Shown: positions 6,158-13,034 of the stretch, one piece after another
Layout: each line of letters begins with the position of its first letter
Numbering within the stretch: the first letter of the stretch is position 1
Source: Campylobacter sp.
GTDB lineage: Bacteria > Campylobacterota > Campylobacteria > Campylobacterales > Campylobacteraceae
Assembly (NCBI GenBank): GCA_024680445.1
Contig: JAILCJ010000217.1
Coordinates: 1-13,061, forward strand
DNA: 13,061 nt
Reading direction: 5' to 3'
Program-made: the position numbers and the translations under genes
Notes under the pieces: generated by a model
What the model was told of the DNA's origin: nothing
What the model saw: the letters and a program-made list of their open reading frames with translations, nothing else
Database searches by the model: none

Positions 6158-6692
6158 AAAAGACACCAGCCTAGAACAAATCGACTTAGTAAAACTTTTG
6201 CTTTATATACTCATTTTTATTTTGGTTTGTTTTGTCATGATTTTTTCGTTTATTATCCCAAATATCAAAGACTATCAAATCATAGGGGGCAAATACAACT
6301 CCGAACTTAGTGCCTACTCCAAGGTCAAAGCCACTCATGATGAAAAATTTAATGCCCTTGAAACCTTAAAAAACGAACAAAAATTTATCATAAGGTCTTA
6401 TGATATCAGCTTTAGTATAGAAAGATTTAAAAATTTTGCAAAGAAATTTTTTAATGATGTAAAATTAACTAAAATCAATCAAAGCGATCAAAATTTAAGC
6501 AGAGAAAACTACTTTTTATATCGCCTCGAAGTTACGACTTCTTTAAAAACTCCACAAAAATTTTATGATTTTTTAGAAGAATTAAACAAATATGAAAGCA
6601 TAATAAAAGCCGAATTCCCGATACAAATGAAAGGGGACAAAGACCAAATTCGCACAAGCTTTAACATAAAAGTTTACGGAGCTAGGTGGTAA
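6150..6692 (+). CDS. PilO-like inner-membrane protein
   Basis: A bitopic protein of 180 aa with a short N-terminal tail, one membrane helix (about 14-37), a coiled-coil-like region (about 45-82) and a periplasmic domain (about 87-178) with the alternating pattern of the ferredoxin-like fold in PilO and GspM: YRLEVTTSLKTPQKFYDFLEEL followed by strands. It would form a heterodimer with the PilN-like protein and couple the cytoplasmic PilM-like protein to an outer-membrane secretin encoded elsewhere. The start has AGAGGG just upstream and overlaps the previous gene by 8 bp. It is the last gene of the unit; no secretin, prepilin, ATPase or platform gene follows. In Campylobacter the likely client is the DNA-uptake (Cts) machine, but that is inference. 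Confidence 0.68.
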   Translation: MSKKDTSLEQIDLVKLLLYILIFILVCFVMIFSFIIPNIKDYQIIGGKYNSELSAYSKVKATHDEKFNALETLKNEQKFIIRSYDISFSIERFKNFAKKFFNDVKLTKINQSDQNLSRENYFLYRLEVTTSLKTPQKFYDFLEELNKYESIIKAEFPIQMKGDKDQIRTSFNIKVYGARW

Positions 6693-6717
6693 CTTAGGCT
6701 TTTACAAAAACGAATTT

Positions 6718-6742
6718 ATCAAATTTAAAAATCAAATTTGAT
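6718..6742. repeat. Hairpin built on an ATCAAATTTGAT copy between convergent genes
   Basis: An exact palindrome copy (6731-6742) is preceded by a partial copy. Arms ATCAAATTT (6718-6726) and AAATTTGAT (6734-6742) can form a 9-bp stem with a 7-base loop. It occupies the 52-bp gap between two convergent genes, where a bidirectional terminator would be useful, but no proper T tract follows on either strand. Confidence 0.6.
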
Positions 6743-6744
6743 GA

Positions 6745-7548
6745 CTATTCTAAGCTTAAACTTTCTTGTTGATTTTCTTGTTTTAAAATCTTATTTATCA
6801 TAGCCGCTGTTTTACTAAAATGTATGAGTTCTTCGCTATATTTTACATTTGCTGGAAGTTTTGAAAGTGAAATTTTTAAAATTTCATTTGCCGAAATAGC
6901 GTCATTTAAAGCCCTGTGATGTTCGTTTTGTATAGAAAAAAGTTCTTTTAAAACACCAAGTCCATAACGAGGCGAAGCTATGGTTCTACGAGCCAACTCT
7001 ATGGTGCAAAGTTTGCGATTTAACAACATACCAAAACCGCACTCACCCATGGCTTTAGAGATGAAACCATAGTCAAAATTTACATTATGAGCTACAAAAA
7101 TAGCACGACCCAAAAAGACCCTAAACCTCTCCATAACCTCGACTATATTTGGTGCTCCGATAAGATCTACTGCTGTTATACCGGTTAATTCACTAATCAC
7201 TTCTGGCACTTCTGGGGCATAAACAAAACTAGAAAATTCATCGATTTTCTCAAAATTTTTCATTTTTATAGCACCGATTTCTATGATTTCACCAGCTTTG
7301 ATACCACCCGTGCTTTCGATATCAACTACACAAAATTCTTGATCTTTTATATCTCTAAGTCTAGTTTTTAGTGAAATTTTACCTGCAAAAACTTCTACAT
7401 CAAGTCCTAACATTTGCCAAGCATAAATGTTATCTACATCAAAAACTTTCGTTATTTCGTCTATCTTTGAGGCTCTATCAACAAATTCCTTAAAATCAAG
7501 ATCACGAACACTAAGGGTTGCAAGAAGGTTGTCTAAGCGGTATTTCAA
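6745..7548 (-). CDS. dnaQ: DnaQ-type 3'-5' exonuclease (DNA polymerase III epsilon-like)
   Basis: DEDDh exonuclease of 267 aa. Exo I is D76-I-E78 in VVDIESTGG, Exo II is H154-N-V-N-F-D159, and Exo III is H211-R-A-L-N-D216, so all catalytic residues are present. In the epsilon family this activity proofreads for DNA polymerase III. The exonuclease domain is preceded by about 70 residues (KYRLDNLLATLSVRD...) absent from the E. coli protein. The start is a TTG at 7546-7548 that overlaps the rpe stop (TTGA); no in-frame ATG lies nearby, and the ribosome binding site is poor, so translation probably depends on coupling to rpe. The gene ends the four-gene minus-strand unit. It could instead be a stand-alone DnaQ-like nuclease; the gene name is therefore less certain than the family. 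Confidence 0.85.
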   Translation of the reverse strand: MKYRLDNLLATLSVRDLDFKEFVDRASKIDEITKVFDVDNIYAWQMLGLDVEVFAGKISLKTRLRDIKDQEFCVVDIESTGGIKAGEIIEIGAIKMKNFEKIDEFSSFVYAPEVPEVISELTGITAVDLIGAPNIVEVMERFRVFLGRAIFVAHNVNFDYGFISKAMGECGFGMLLNRKLCTIELARRTIASPRYGLGVLKELFSIQNEHHRALNDAISANEILKISLSKLPANVKYSEELIHFSKTAAMINKILKQENQQESLSLE

Positions 7549-8192
7549 AATTGCAGCTTTAAGGCGCGTATGGATTCTTCATAAGAATTTGAGCCAAAGA
7601 TATAACTACCAGCCACTAAAATATCAGCACCGGCTTCTTCAAGATCGGCTGCATTTAGCCCATTTACGCCGCCGTCTATTTCTATAAGACATTTTGCGTC
7701 TGTTTTATCGATAAGCTCGCGAACTTGTCTGGTTTTTTCTATCACGCTAGGTATAAATTTTTGTCCGCCAAAGCCCGGATTTACACTCATCAAAAGCACC
7801 ATATCCACTTCTTTTATAAGGTATTCGAGCGTATAAATCGGAGTATGAGGATTTAACACTATACCGGGACTAACGCCATTTTTGCGGATATGATCTATCA
7901 GGCGAAGTGGATGTTTTTCCTCTTCGATATGAAAAGTAATAAATTTTGGTTTTAAGGGCAAGAAAAGATCTACAAAAAAAGAGTTATTTTGCACCATCAA
8001 ATGCACATCTAGCGGTTTTGTCGCAACCTTAGCAACAGCATTTACGACCAAGGGTCCGATAGTAAGATTTGGCACAAAATGCCCGTCCATAACATCAACA
8101 TGCACAAGATCCGCCCCTGCCTTGCAGATAGCCTCGATCTCTTCGTTTAATCTTCCAAAATCAGCAGATAAAATGCTGGGTGCAACGTACAT
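7545..8192 (-). CDS. rpe: Ribulose-phosphate 3-epimerase
   Basis: TIM-barrel enzyme of 215 aa that interconverts ribulose 5-phosphate and xylulose 5-phosphate in the pentose phosphate pathway; cytoplasmic and metal-dependent. All family signatures are present: SILSADF (6-12), HVDVMDGHFVPN (31-42), DVHLMV (62-67), VNPGFGGQ (137-144) and EIDGGV (171-176). Predicted metal ligands are H31, D33, H64 and D173, with D33 and D173 also the catalytic acid/base pair. Length is normal for the family. An AAGGA ribosome binding site overlaps the stop of the upstream STAS gene, only 8 bp before the ATG, so rpe is in an operon with it. The stop overlaps the dnaQ TTG start. Confidence 0.97.
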   Translation of the reverse strand: MYVAPSILSADFGRLNEEIEAICKAGADLVHVDVMDGHFVPNLTIGPLVVNAVAKVATKPLDVHLMVQNNSFFVDLFLPLKPKFITFHIEEEKHPLRLIDHIRKNGVSPGIVLNPHTPIYTLEYLIKEVDMVLLMSVNPGFGGQKFIPSVIEKTRQVRELIDKTDAKCLIEIDGGVNGLNAADLEEAGADILVAGSYIFGSNSYEESIRALKLQF

Positions 8193-8200
8193 ATTTTTCC

Positions 8201-9547
8201 TTATTTGCTAATAAACATAATGCCAATTTTTTCGTCTTGTGCTTTGATATCTATCAAAGCCCCTCTGCTTATAGTGTCAAAAAATATTTCTTTTTGGCTT
8301 ACTTTTAGCATAGTAATTTTTGTGTTTATCGCTCGTGAGATTAAGAAATACAAAATTTTGTCGGTGATTATACTAAAAACTCTCTCAAAGCTAACTAAAT
8401 CTGTATCTGAATTTTCATCACCAAAAATTTGATCTATATCGGCTAAATATTTTTGCTTGATGCCGATTAACAAACGCATTTCAAAATCCCCATAAAAACT
8501 TGCAACACCATAAGTAAGTTCTTTGCAAAGGTCTATATCGCATAAACCAAGACGAGTATTTGTGCAAGCGATATTTTTGCTGTAAATCGGCTTTAAAATA
8601 TCAATAACATTTGTCATCACAGAAGGAAGCAAATCTATGACTTGCTTATTGATATTTCGCGGTTTTATGCGTGAAATCTCTTTTCTATAAACGGTGGAGT
8701 TATTTTTTAAAAAATCTTCGAAATTTGAATATAAAAATATATCCGCATCACTAAAAACCTGAGCTAAATTTTCTGAAATTTGATTTTTATTTATCCCACA
8801 AAGGCTAAAACTTGCACCATACATTCGGCATAGTTGTGAAATTTTCATCAAAAAACTAGCACCTATGGCATTTAAACCATTTGTTATGTTTAGCCAAAAA
8901 ACAAAATACATAAAACCGCTTCTTAAAAAATTCTCAAAATGCTCCATGTCAAAATTTTTAGTAAAGTCCGAATCTATAATGTTTTTTGTACGATAAAATA
9001 TGCTATTTTTGAGTTTGAAAATTTGTATTTTTTGACTTTTGAAAAATAAATGGGTTTTATGCGTAACGATAGGAAAATCATACTTGCTGTTTTTGTCATT
9101 ATAATCAACAATGGTTACATCATAACCTCTTTGTTTTAGCCATTTAACCAAGGTATTTCTTTGCTCGATTTTCTCGCATTTAACACCGACTTTACCAACA
9201 TAATAAAATTTATCTCCAAGCATAATTTCAGCCACTTTTTCAGTCTCAAAAAGCGAAAAATACAAAAAGGCAGCTGATTTTTTCAAGATAATATCATGAA
9301 GTGCCATGTTATAATCGCAAATGCCTATGTTGATATTGCCATCAAAATACTCATCTAACTTATCGATAGAGCTTATAAGCCAAGACGGGTTGACAAAGGT
9401 TACATCACGAAGTGAGATCAAGATACAAGAAATTTGTTTTACTTTAATGATAGCAAGTTGTTCTGGCCATAAAATATCAAAAGTGCTAATATCTAAAAAA
9501 CCAAAAGGTCTAATGATAGCGATAGAGCCTTTAAATGTTAGTTTCAT
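8201..9547 (-). CDS. STAS-STAS-CheX-like multidomain signalling protein
   Basis: A soluble protein of 448 aa with no signal peptide or membrane helix. I read it as four parts. Residues 1-110 look like a STAS-type domain (strand-helix pattern around CILISLRDVTFVNPSWL). Residues 115-180 form an alpha/beta linker. Residues about 180-283 look like a second STAS domain (FVFWLNITNGLNAIGASFL, equivalent to the usual 'vt-inSsGl' helix start). Residues about 300-447 resemble CheX/CheC (LLPSVMTNVIDIL helix, ELTYGVASFYGDF strands). The E-x2-N phosphatase motif of CheX is not evident; E388-R-V-F is the nearest match. Its ATG overlaps the stop of the HDOD-like gene (ATGA). A role in chemotaxis or stress signalling is plausible but inferred from domains alone. 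The protein appears divergent, so boundaries are approximate. Confidence 0.55.
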   Translation of the reverse strand: MKLTFKGSIAIIRPFGFLDISTFDILWPEQLAIIKVKQISCILISLRDVTFVNPSWLISSIDKLDEYFDGNINIGICDYNMALHDIILKKSAAFLYFSLFETEKVAEIMLGDKFYYVGKVGVKCEKIEQRNTLVKWLKQRGYDVTIVDYNDKNSKYDFPIVTHKTHLFFKSQKIQIFKLKNSIFYRTKNIIDSDFTKNFDMEHFENFLRSGFMYFVFWLNITNGLNAIGASFLMKISQLCRMYGASFSLCGINKNQISENLAQVFSDADIFLYSNFEDFLKNNSTVYRKEISRIKPRNINKQVIDLLPSVMTNVIDILKPIYSKNIACTNTRLGLCDIDLCKELTYGVASFYGDFEMRLLIGIKQKYLADIDQIFGDENSDTDLVSFERVFSIITDKILYFLISRAINTKITMLKVSQKEIFFDTISRGALIDIKAQDEKIGIMFISK

Positions 9548-10272
9548 TTTGTCAAAAACCTTTTAAATTCTATTAGATTTTGCGTTTCTACCTCCGAACT
9601 CAAATCAAAAAGTCTGTAAAAACCATAATCATAAATTCCTATTCTGCTTATCTCATAAGAAATCAACATATGCAAATTTGACATAATTTTTTGATCATTC
9701 ATATCGCTACCAAGCATTTCAAAGGCAAGTGCTACCATACTTTTGCCATAAATTTTTTTAAAAATTTTATTGTAATTTGTATCGCAAAGACTGATAATCT
9801 CCCTAAGATCTGTGCCTTTAAAAATATGTTCGCATATAATAATGTTTATGATAAAAACATTTATCAAATTTAGATTTTGTATAGTTTTTTTATTTATACT
9901 TGTAAGAATTTTAACCCAAAAACTAATGAGTCTTGCATTAATTTCGGCAAGTTTTATGGTATTTACATGAAAAATTTCATACTTTACTGGCAATTTTAAA
10001 AAATACGAATACGAAGTCAAAATGCACATAAAAACATCTTTTCCTAAGCTATTTGCTATGACTTCTATATCGGCTTTATCGTTAATATTGACATTAAAAT
10101 TTGCTTTTCGCATAATGGTTAAAAGGTAAACCATAAACGACCTATCTTTTTTTAAAAGCTCAATAGCGTCTTTTAATCTAGAATTTAAAAGCAAAACTTC
10201 AGCAGCCTTTATCGTTTTTGGTTCAACTTTAAGATTATGCAAAAGACTTTCGATTTTTTCGTTATCAAACAT
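9544..10272 (-). CDS. HDOD-like regulatory domain protein
   Basis: An all-helical soluble protein of 242 aa, first in the minus-strand unit. The arrangement resembles a degenerate HDOD domain: a helix with the signature VIANSLGKDVFMCIL (about 71-85), then KLAEINARLISFW (107-119) followed by a long hydrophobic helix (INVFIINIIICEHIF). No His-Asp metal pair is obvious, as expected for HDOD (a catalytically dead HD relative). In C. jejuni an HDOD protein (Cj0248, from memory) affects motility; whether this is related is unknown. The start ATG lies 215 bp from the divergent rpmB with a weak ribosome binding site (GTAAGA). Its stop overlaps the STAS-CheX gene start (ATGA), so the two probably act together. 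Confidence 0.5.
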   Translation of the reverse strand: MFDNEKIESLLHNLKVEPKTIKAAEVLLLNSRLKDAIELLKKDRSFMVYLLTIMRKANFNVNINDKADIEVIANSLGKDVFMCILTSYSYFLKLPVKYEIFHVNTIKLAEINARLISFWVKILTSINKKTIQNLNLINVFIINIIICEHIFKGTDLREIISLCDTNYNKIFKKIYGKSMVALAFEMLGSDMNDQKIMSNLHMLISYEISRIGIYDYGFYRLFDLSSEVETQNLIEFKRFLTK

Positions 10273-10288
10273 AAATTCTTACTCGTTT

Positions 10289-10294
10289 AATATA
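10289..10294 (-). promoter_or_regulatory. Candidate -10 box for the HDOD-STAS-rpe-dnaQ unit
   Basis: On the minus strand TATATT, behind a T-rich tract (ATTTTTTGC), lies 16 bp before the ATG at 10272. This would leave a very short leader. A TAGAAT further upstream is an alternative. The 215-bp intergenic region otherwise holds the rpmB promoter and an inverted repeat. Confidence 0.3.
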
Positions 10295-10420
10295 TTTAGC
10301 AAAAAATGCTTGATAATTCTATCCAAATTTTCCCTAAATGCAAGTTAAATTCAATGTAAGTATTAAAATTTTTTTAATATCAATTCATTTAAAAATTAAA
10401 AAGAAAATTTCTTTTGTTAT

Positions 10421-10441
10421 TTAAGCAATGTTTTTGCTTAA
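10421..10441. promoter_or_regulatory. 8-bp inverted repeat upstream of the rpmB -10 box
   Basis: TTAAGCAA (10421-10428) and TTGCTTAA (10434-10441) are perfect inverted arms around TGTTT. The right arm ends 6 bp before the -10 box TATCAT (10448-10453), so the element covers the -15 to -35 region. Both flanking genes start here, so it cannot be a terminator for either. An operator for a dimeric regulator is the simplest reading. Confidence 0.5.
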
Positions 10442-10447
10442 TTTTGC

Positions 10448-10453
10448 TATCAT
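10448..10453 (+). promoter_or_regulatory. Candidate -10 box of the rpmB-channel-argJ operon
   Basis: TATCAT preceded by TTTTGC, an extended -10-like context, 34 bp before the rpmB ATG. A ribosome binding site GAAGGA (10476-10481) precedes the ATG at 10488. The same hexamer occurs upstream of the NlpE-like gene. Confidence 0.5.
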
Positions 10454-10487
10454 CTCCACCAAATTTTTGTTTATCGAAGGAAAAAAA

Positions 10488-10679
10488 ATGTCAAAAAGAT
10501 GTGCTATTACAGGCAAAGGCGCTATGATTGGCAACAATGTTAGCCACGCCAAAAACAGAACTAAAAAAAGATTTTTGCCAAATCTTAGAACTATTCGCGT
10601 AACTCTCGAAGACGGTTCAACTACAAAACTCAAAGTTGCTGCTTCTACTTTGAGAACTATGAAAAAGCAGTCAAACTAA
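10488..10679 (+). CDS. rpmB: Ribosomal protein bL28
   Basis: Large-subunit ribosomal protein of 63 aa. The family core is clear: [18 protein letters not shown] followed by [16 protein letters not shown], and the C-terminal [12 protein letters not shown]. The zinc-binding C-x2-C pairs of some L28 proteins are absent; one Cys (C5) remains and the second position is Thr, so this is a zinc-independent (C-) form. The ATG at 10488 is chosen because it has a good ribosome binding site 7 bp upstream and gives the conserved MSKR start; an in-frame ATG at 10428 would add 20 non-conserved residues that overlap the promoter. It opens a three-gene unit with the potassium channel and argJ. Confidence 0.97.
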   Translation: MSKRCAITGKGAMIGNNVSHAKNRTKKRFLPNLRTIRVTLEDGSTTKLKVAASTLRTMKKQSN

Positions 10680-10699
10680 GCTGCAACAATGAGGAATTC

Positions 10700-11830
10700 A
10701 TGGCTTTACTAACGAGGCTTAAAAAATTCCTCCACTGGCAAAGCTCAACTAAACCAGAAATAAACCTCGACTCAGAACTCTACGAACAACTAAAACTTTT
10801 CAGATTACCGCTAATTTCAGTCGTTATGATGATGCTTATCGGCACTCTCGGCTTTGTTATCATAGACGATTTTTCGCTTATGGACGCGGTTTATCAAGCT
10901 GGTATGACCTTTACAACGGTCGGTTTTACCGAAGTCGCACCGATATCAAATTTGGGACGAATTTTTGTCGTTGTTTTCATCATGCTTGGCTTCATGGTCT
11001 TTACCTTTTCTATCGGTATAGTCGTAGAAGTACTAAAAAGAGGCTTATTTACAGCTATTTTAAAGGAAAGAAGCATGCTTTATAAAATCGCAAGGCTCAA
11101 AAACCACTTTGTCATTTGCTATCACAACCTTTATACCATAGAACTTAGTGCTCAATTTCGAGAAAATCACATACCTTTTGTTGTAGTTGACGACCGTGAC
11201 GATATCGGCGAACTAGCCCAAAAGCACAAATACCCTTACTACATCAAAGCCGCACCGCATACACAAACAGCCTTTTTAAAAACCCATCTTTCAAGCGCAA
11301 AAGGTATCATAACACTAAGTCCAAATATCGCTGACAATATCGCTCTTATCGCATCTGTCAGACTATATGAAAAAGAAATAGCAAGACGAGTGCCTTACTT
11401 TATAATGACAAATTCTGATAACGACGACGATACAGAAAGACTGCAAAAACTCGGTGCAAACAGTGTCGTAAGTCCATCAAAACTTGTAGCTCAACGTCTT
11501 AGTGCCATGAGCGTACGTCCAGATATGGAAAATTTGATAGAACAGTTACTTTATAAAAAAGATTCGCCTATCGATATCGAAGAGATACGAGTACCGGATT
11601 TTTCATGGGTAAGATTTAAAAGACTAAAAGAAACGCATTTGCGTAACATTACAAACGCCGATATAGTCGGAATTTCTGATTCAAATGGCAAATTTACAGC
11701 CATGCCAAATGGCGATACCTTGATAGGAACTGGCACAAAACTGCTAGTTATCGGCACTGCAACAAGCATAAGACTAACGAAAAAAGTTATAAGAAGCAAA
11801 CATAAACCGGAGGAATTTAACTATGTTTAA
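10700..11830 (+). CDS. MthK-type potassium channel with RCK (TrkA-N/C) domain
   Basis: Inner-membrane channel of 376 aa: a cytoplasmic N-terminus (1-34), TM1 (about 36-54), a pore loop (62-79), TM2 (about 86-111), an RCK N-lobe (about 135-255) and a C-terminal TrkA-C-like domain (about 285-365). The two-TM-plus-RCK plan is that of MthK and of the H. pylori channel I recall as HpKchA. The filter reads T73-V-G-F-T-E78, where GYGD is typical. The RCK fold begins with HFVICYHN, lacking GxGxxG, as also in MthK. RCK domains gate the pore in response to Ca2+, nucleotides or similar ligands. GAGGA lies 4 bp before the ATG, and the gene sits 20 bp after rpmB and overlaps argJ by 8 bp. An internal start at 11075 may yield a soluble RCK form. 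Confidence 0.85.
   Translation: MALLTRLKKFLHWQSSTKPEINLDSELYEQLKLFRLPLISVVMMMLIGTLGFVIIDDFSLMDAVYQAGMTFTTVGFTEVAPISNLGRIFVVVFIMLGFMVFTFSIGIVVEVLKRGLFTAILKERSMLYKIARLKNHFVICYHNLYTIELSAQFRENHIPFVVVDDRDDIGELAQKHKYPYYIKAAPHTQTAFLKTHLSSAKGIITLSPNIADNIALIASVRLYEKEIARRVPYFIMTNSDNDDDTERLQKLGANSVVSPSKLVAQRLSAMSVRPDMENLIEQLLYKKDSPIDIEEIRVPDFSWVRFKRLKETHLRNITNADIVGISDSNGKFTAMPNGDTLIGTGTKLLVIGTATSIRLTKKVIRSKHKPEEFNYV
11062..11077 (+). promoter_or_regulatory. Internal ribosome binding site and in-frame ATG in the channel gene
   Basis: AAAGGA (11062-11067) lies 7 bp before an ATG (11075-11077) that is in frame with the channel. Translation from here gives residue M126 onward, which starts 10 residues before the first RCK strand (HFVIC) and removes the whole membrane part. 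The predicted product is a 251-aa soluble RCK protein. Whether the site is used cannot be seen from sequence. Confidence 0.5.
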
Positions 11831-13007
11831 GATTACTCGCCTTGAAAATGGGCTTGAAAATATTGATGGATTTTATTTTGGTGGTGTAAATGCTGGTTTT
11901 AAACAAACACAAAATGACCTTGGCTTTATAAGAAGTAACGAACCAGTCGATGTTTGTGCTGTTTTTACAAGCAATAAATTCAAAGCCGCTCCGATTAGAC
12001 ATTTTTTAAATTATCCACAGGATTTTAAAACAAATTTCATACTTTTAAATTCTAAAAATGCCAACGCCATGACCGGCGATGCAGGCGTTAAAGATATAGA
12101 TGAAATTTTTAACGAACTTGGCAAAAAGATAAAGCTAGTAAATCCTATAATGTCTTCAACTGGCGTTATAGGCTATCGCTTAGATAAAGCCAAGATCATA
12201 AAAGCCTTTGATAGTTTTGACTTTAATGCACGTTCTAGTGACGCTGCCGTAAATGCCATAATGACAACAGATAGTTTCAAAAAAGAAATTGCCTATGAAG
12301 TCGAGCTAAAAAATGGAGAAAAATTCCATATAGCCGCTATTTGCAAAGGTGCTGGCATGATAAATCCTTGCCTTGCAACCATGCTTTGCTTTATCTTAAC
12401 CGATGTTGATATACCAAAATATCAAATGCAAAAACGACTAGATCGTGCTTGCGAAAAAAGCTTTAATACCGTTAGCGTAGACGGCGATACCTCAACAAAT
12501 GATACCGTTATGCTACTTACTTCACGCACAAACAAAAATTATCATAAAAAAGCATTTAAAGCAGCCTTAGAAAAAATCACAAAAGAGTTAGCATTGATGC
12601 TAGTAAAAGACGGCGAAGGTTCAAGCAAGGTTGTAGAATTTTGCGTTTGCGGAGCTGCCGATGATGAAGAGGCACAAATAGCAGCAAAAGCACTATCAAA
12701 TTCGCTTTTAGTAAAAACTGCCTTATTTGGCGAAGATCCAAACTGGGGCCGCATAGCTTCGACTATCGGTGCTAGCGGGGTTGAGTGTAGCGAAGACAAA
12801 CTTGAAATTTATTATAACGATATTTTGGTTTATGATAAAGATCATAAAGAACTTGACGCACAAAGAGAAAGTGCAGCTCACGAAGTCATGAAACAAGAAT
12901 CATATAAAATCACTTGTGATTTAAATATTGCAAATGGTACTTTTAGTGCTTATGGATGTGATTTAGGGCATAAATATGTTGAGATAAACGCTGATTATCG
13001 TTCATAA
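11823..13007 (+). CDS. argJ: Glutamate N-acetyltransferase (ornithine acetyltransferase)
   Basis: A 394-aa ArgJ, full length for the family. It transfers the acetyl group from N2-acetylornithine to glutamate, recycling it in arginine synthesis; some members also use acetyl-CoA, which cannot be told from sequence. Clear signatures: NSKNANAMTG (76-85), STGVIG (112-117), KGAGMI (175-180), the autocleavage site A185-T186-M in LATML with T186 as the predicted nucleophile, GDTSTNDT (221-228) and DPNWGRI. The C-terminus VEINADYRS matches the usual family end. The precursor would self-cleave before T186 to give alpha and beta chains. A strong GGAGG ribosome binding site lies at 11809-11813, and the ATG overlaps the channel gene by 8 bp, so the two are coupled. 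A terminator follows 6 bp after the stop. Confidence 0.97.
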   Translation: MFKITRLENGLENIDGFYFGGVNAGFKQTQNDLGFIRSNEPVDVCAVFTSNKFKAAPIRHFLNYPQDFKTNFILLNSKNANAMTGDAGVKDIDEIFNELGKKIKLVNPIMSSTGVIGYRLDKAKIIKAFDSFDFNARSSDAAVNAIMTTDSFKKEIAYEVELKNGEKFHIAAICKGAGMINPCLATMLCFILTDVDIPKYQMQKRLDRACEKSFNTVSVDGDTSTNDTVMLLTSRTNKNYHKKAFKAALEKITKELALMLVKDGEGSSKVVEFCVCGAADDEEAQIAAKALSNSLLVKTALFGEDPNWGRIASTIGASGVECSEDKLEIYYNDILVYDKDHKELDAQRESAAHEVMKQESYKITCDLNIANGTFSAYGCDLGHKYVEINADYRS

Positions 13008-13012
13008 ATAAA

Positions 13013-13034
13013 AGGGAGCTAGTCTCCCTGCTTT
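13013..13034 (+). terminator. Rho-independent terminator after argJ
   Basis: Stem AGGGAG (13013-13018) and CTCCCT (13024-13029) with a CTAGT loop, then GCTTT. This GC-rich hairpin stands out in the A/T-rich DNA and lies 6 bp after the argJ stop. The T tract is short. It ends the rpmB-channel-argJ unit; the remaining 27 bases show no gene. Confidence 0.7.

Noticed and set aside
10428..10487. Upstream ATG for L28
   Set aside because: The extra 20 residues are not L28-like and the codons overlap the promoter; 10488 has the ribosome binding site.
10273..10487. Sigma-54 promoter or riboswitch between the divergent genes
   Set aside because: I found no GG-N10-GC spacing and no recognisable conserved RNA structure beyond the inverted repeat.
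12011..12019. Perfect DnaA box TTATCCACA
   Set aside because: It is a single copy inside argJ; no cluster of boxes and no dnaA or dnaN nearby, so it is not evidence of an origin.
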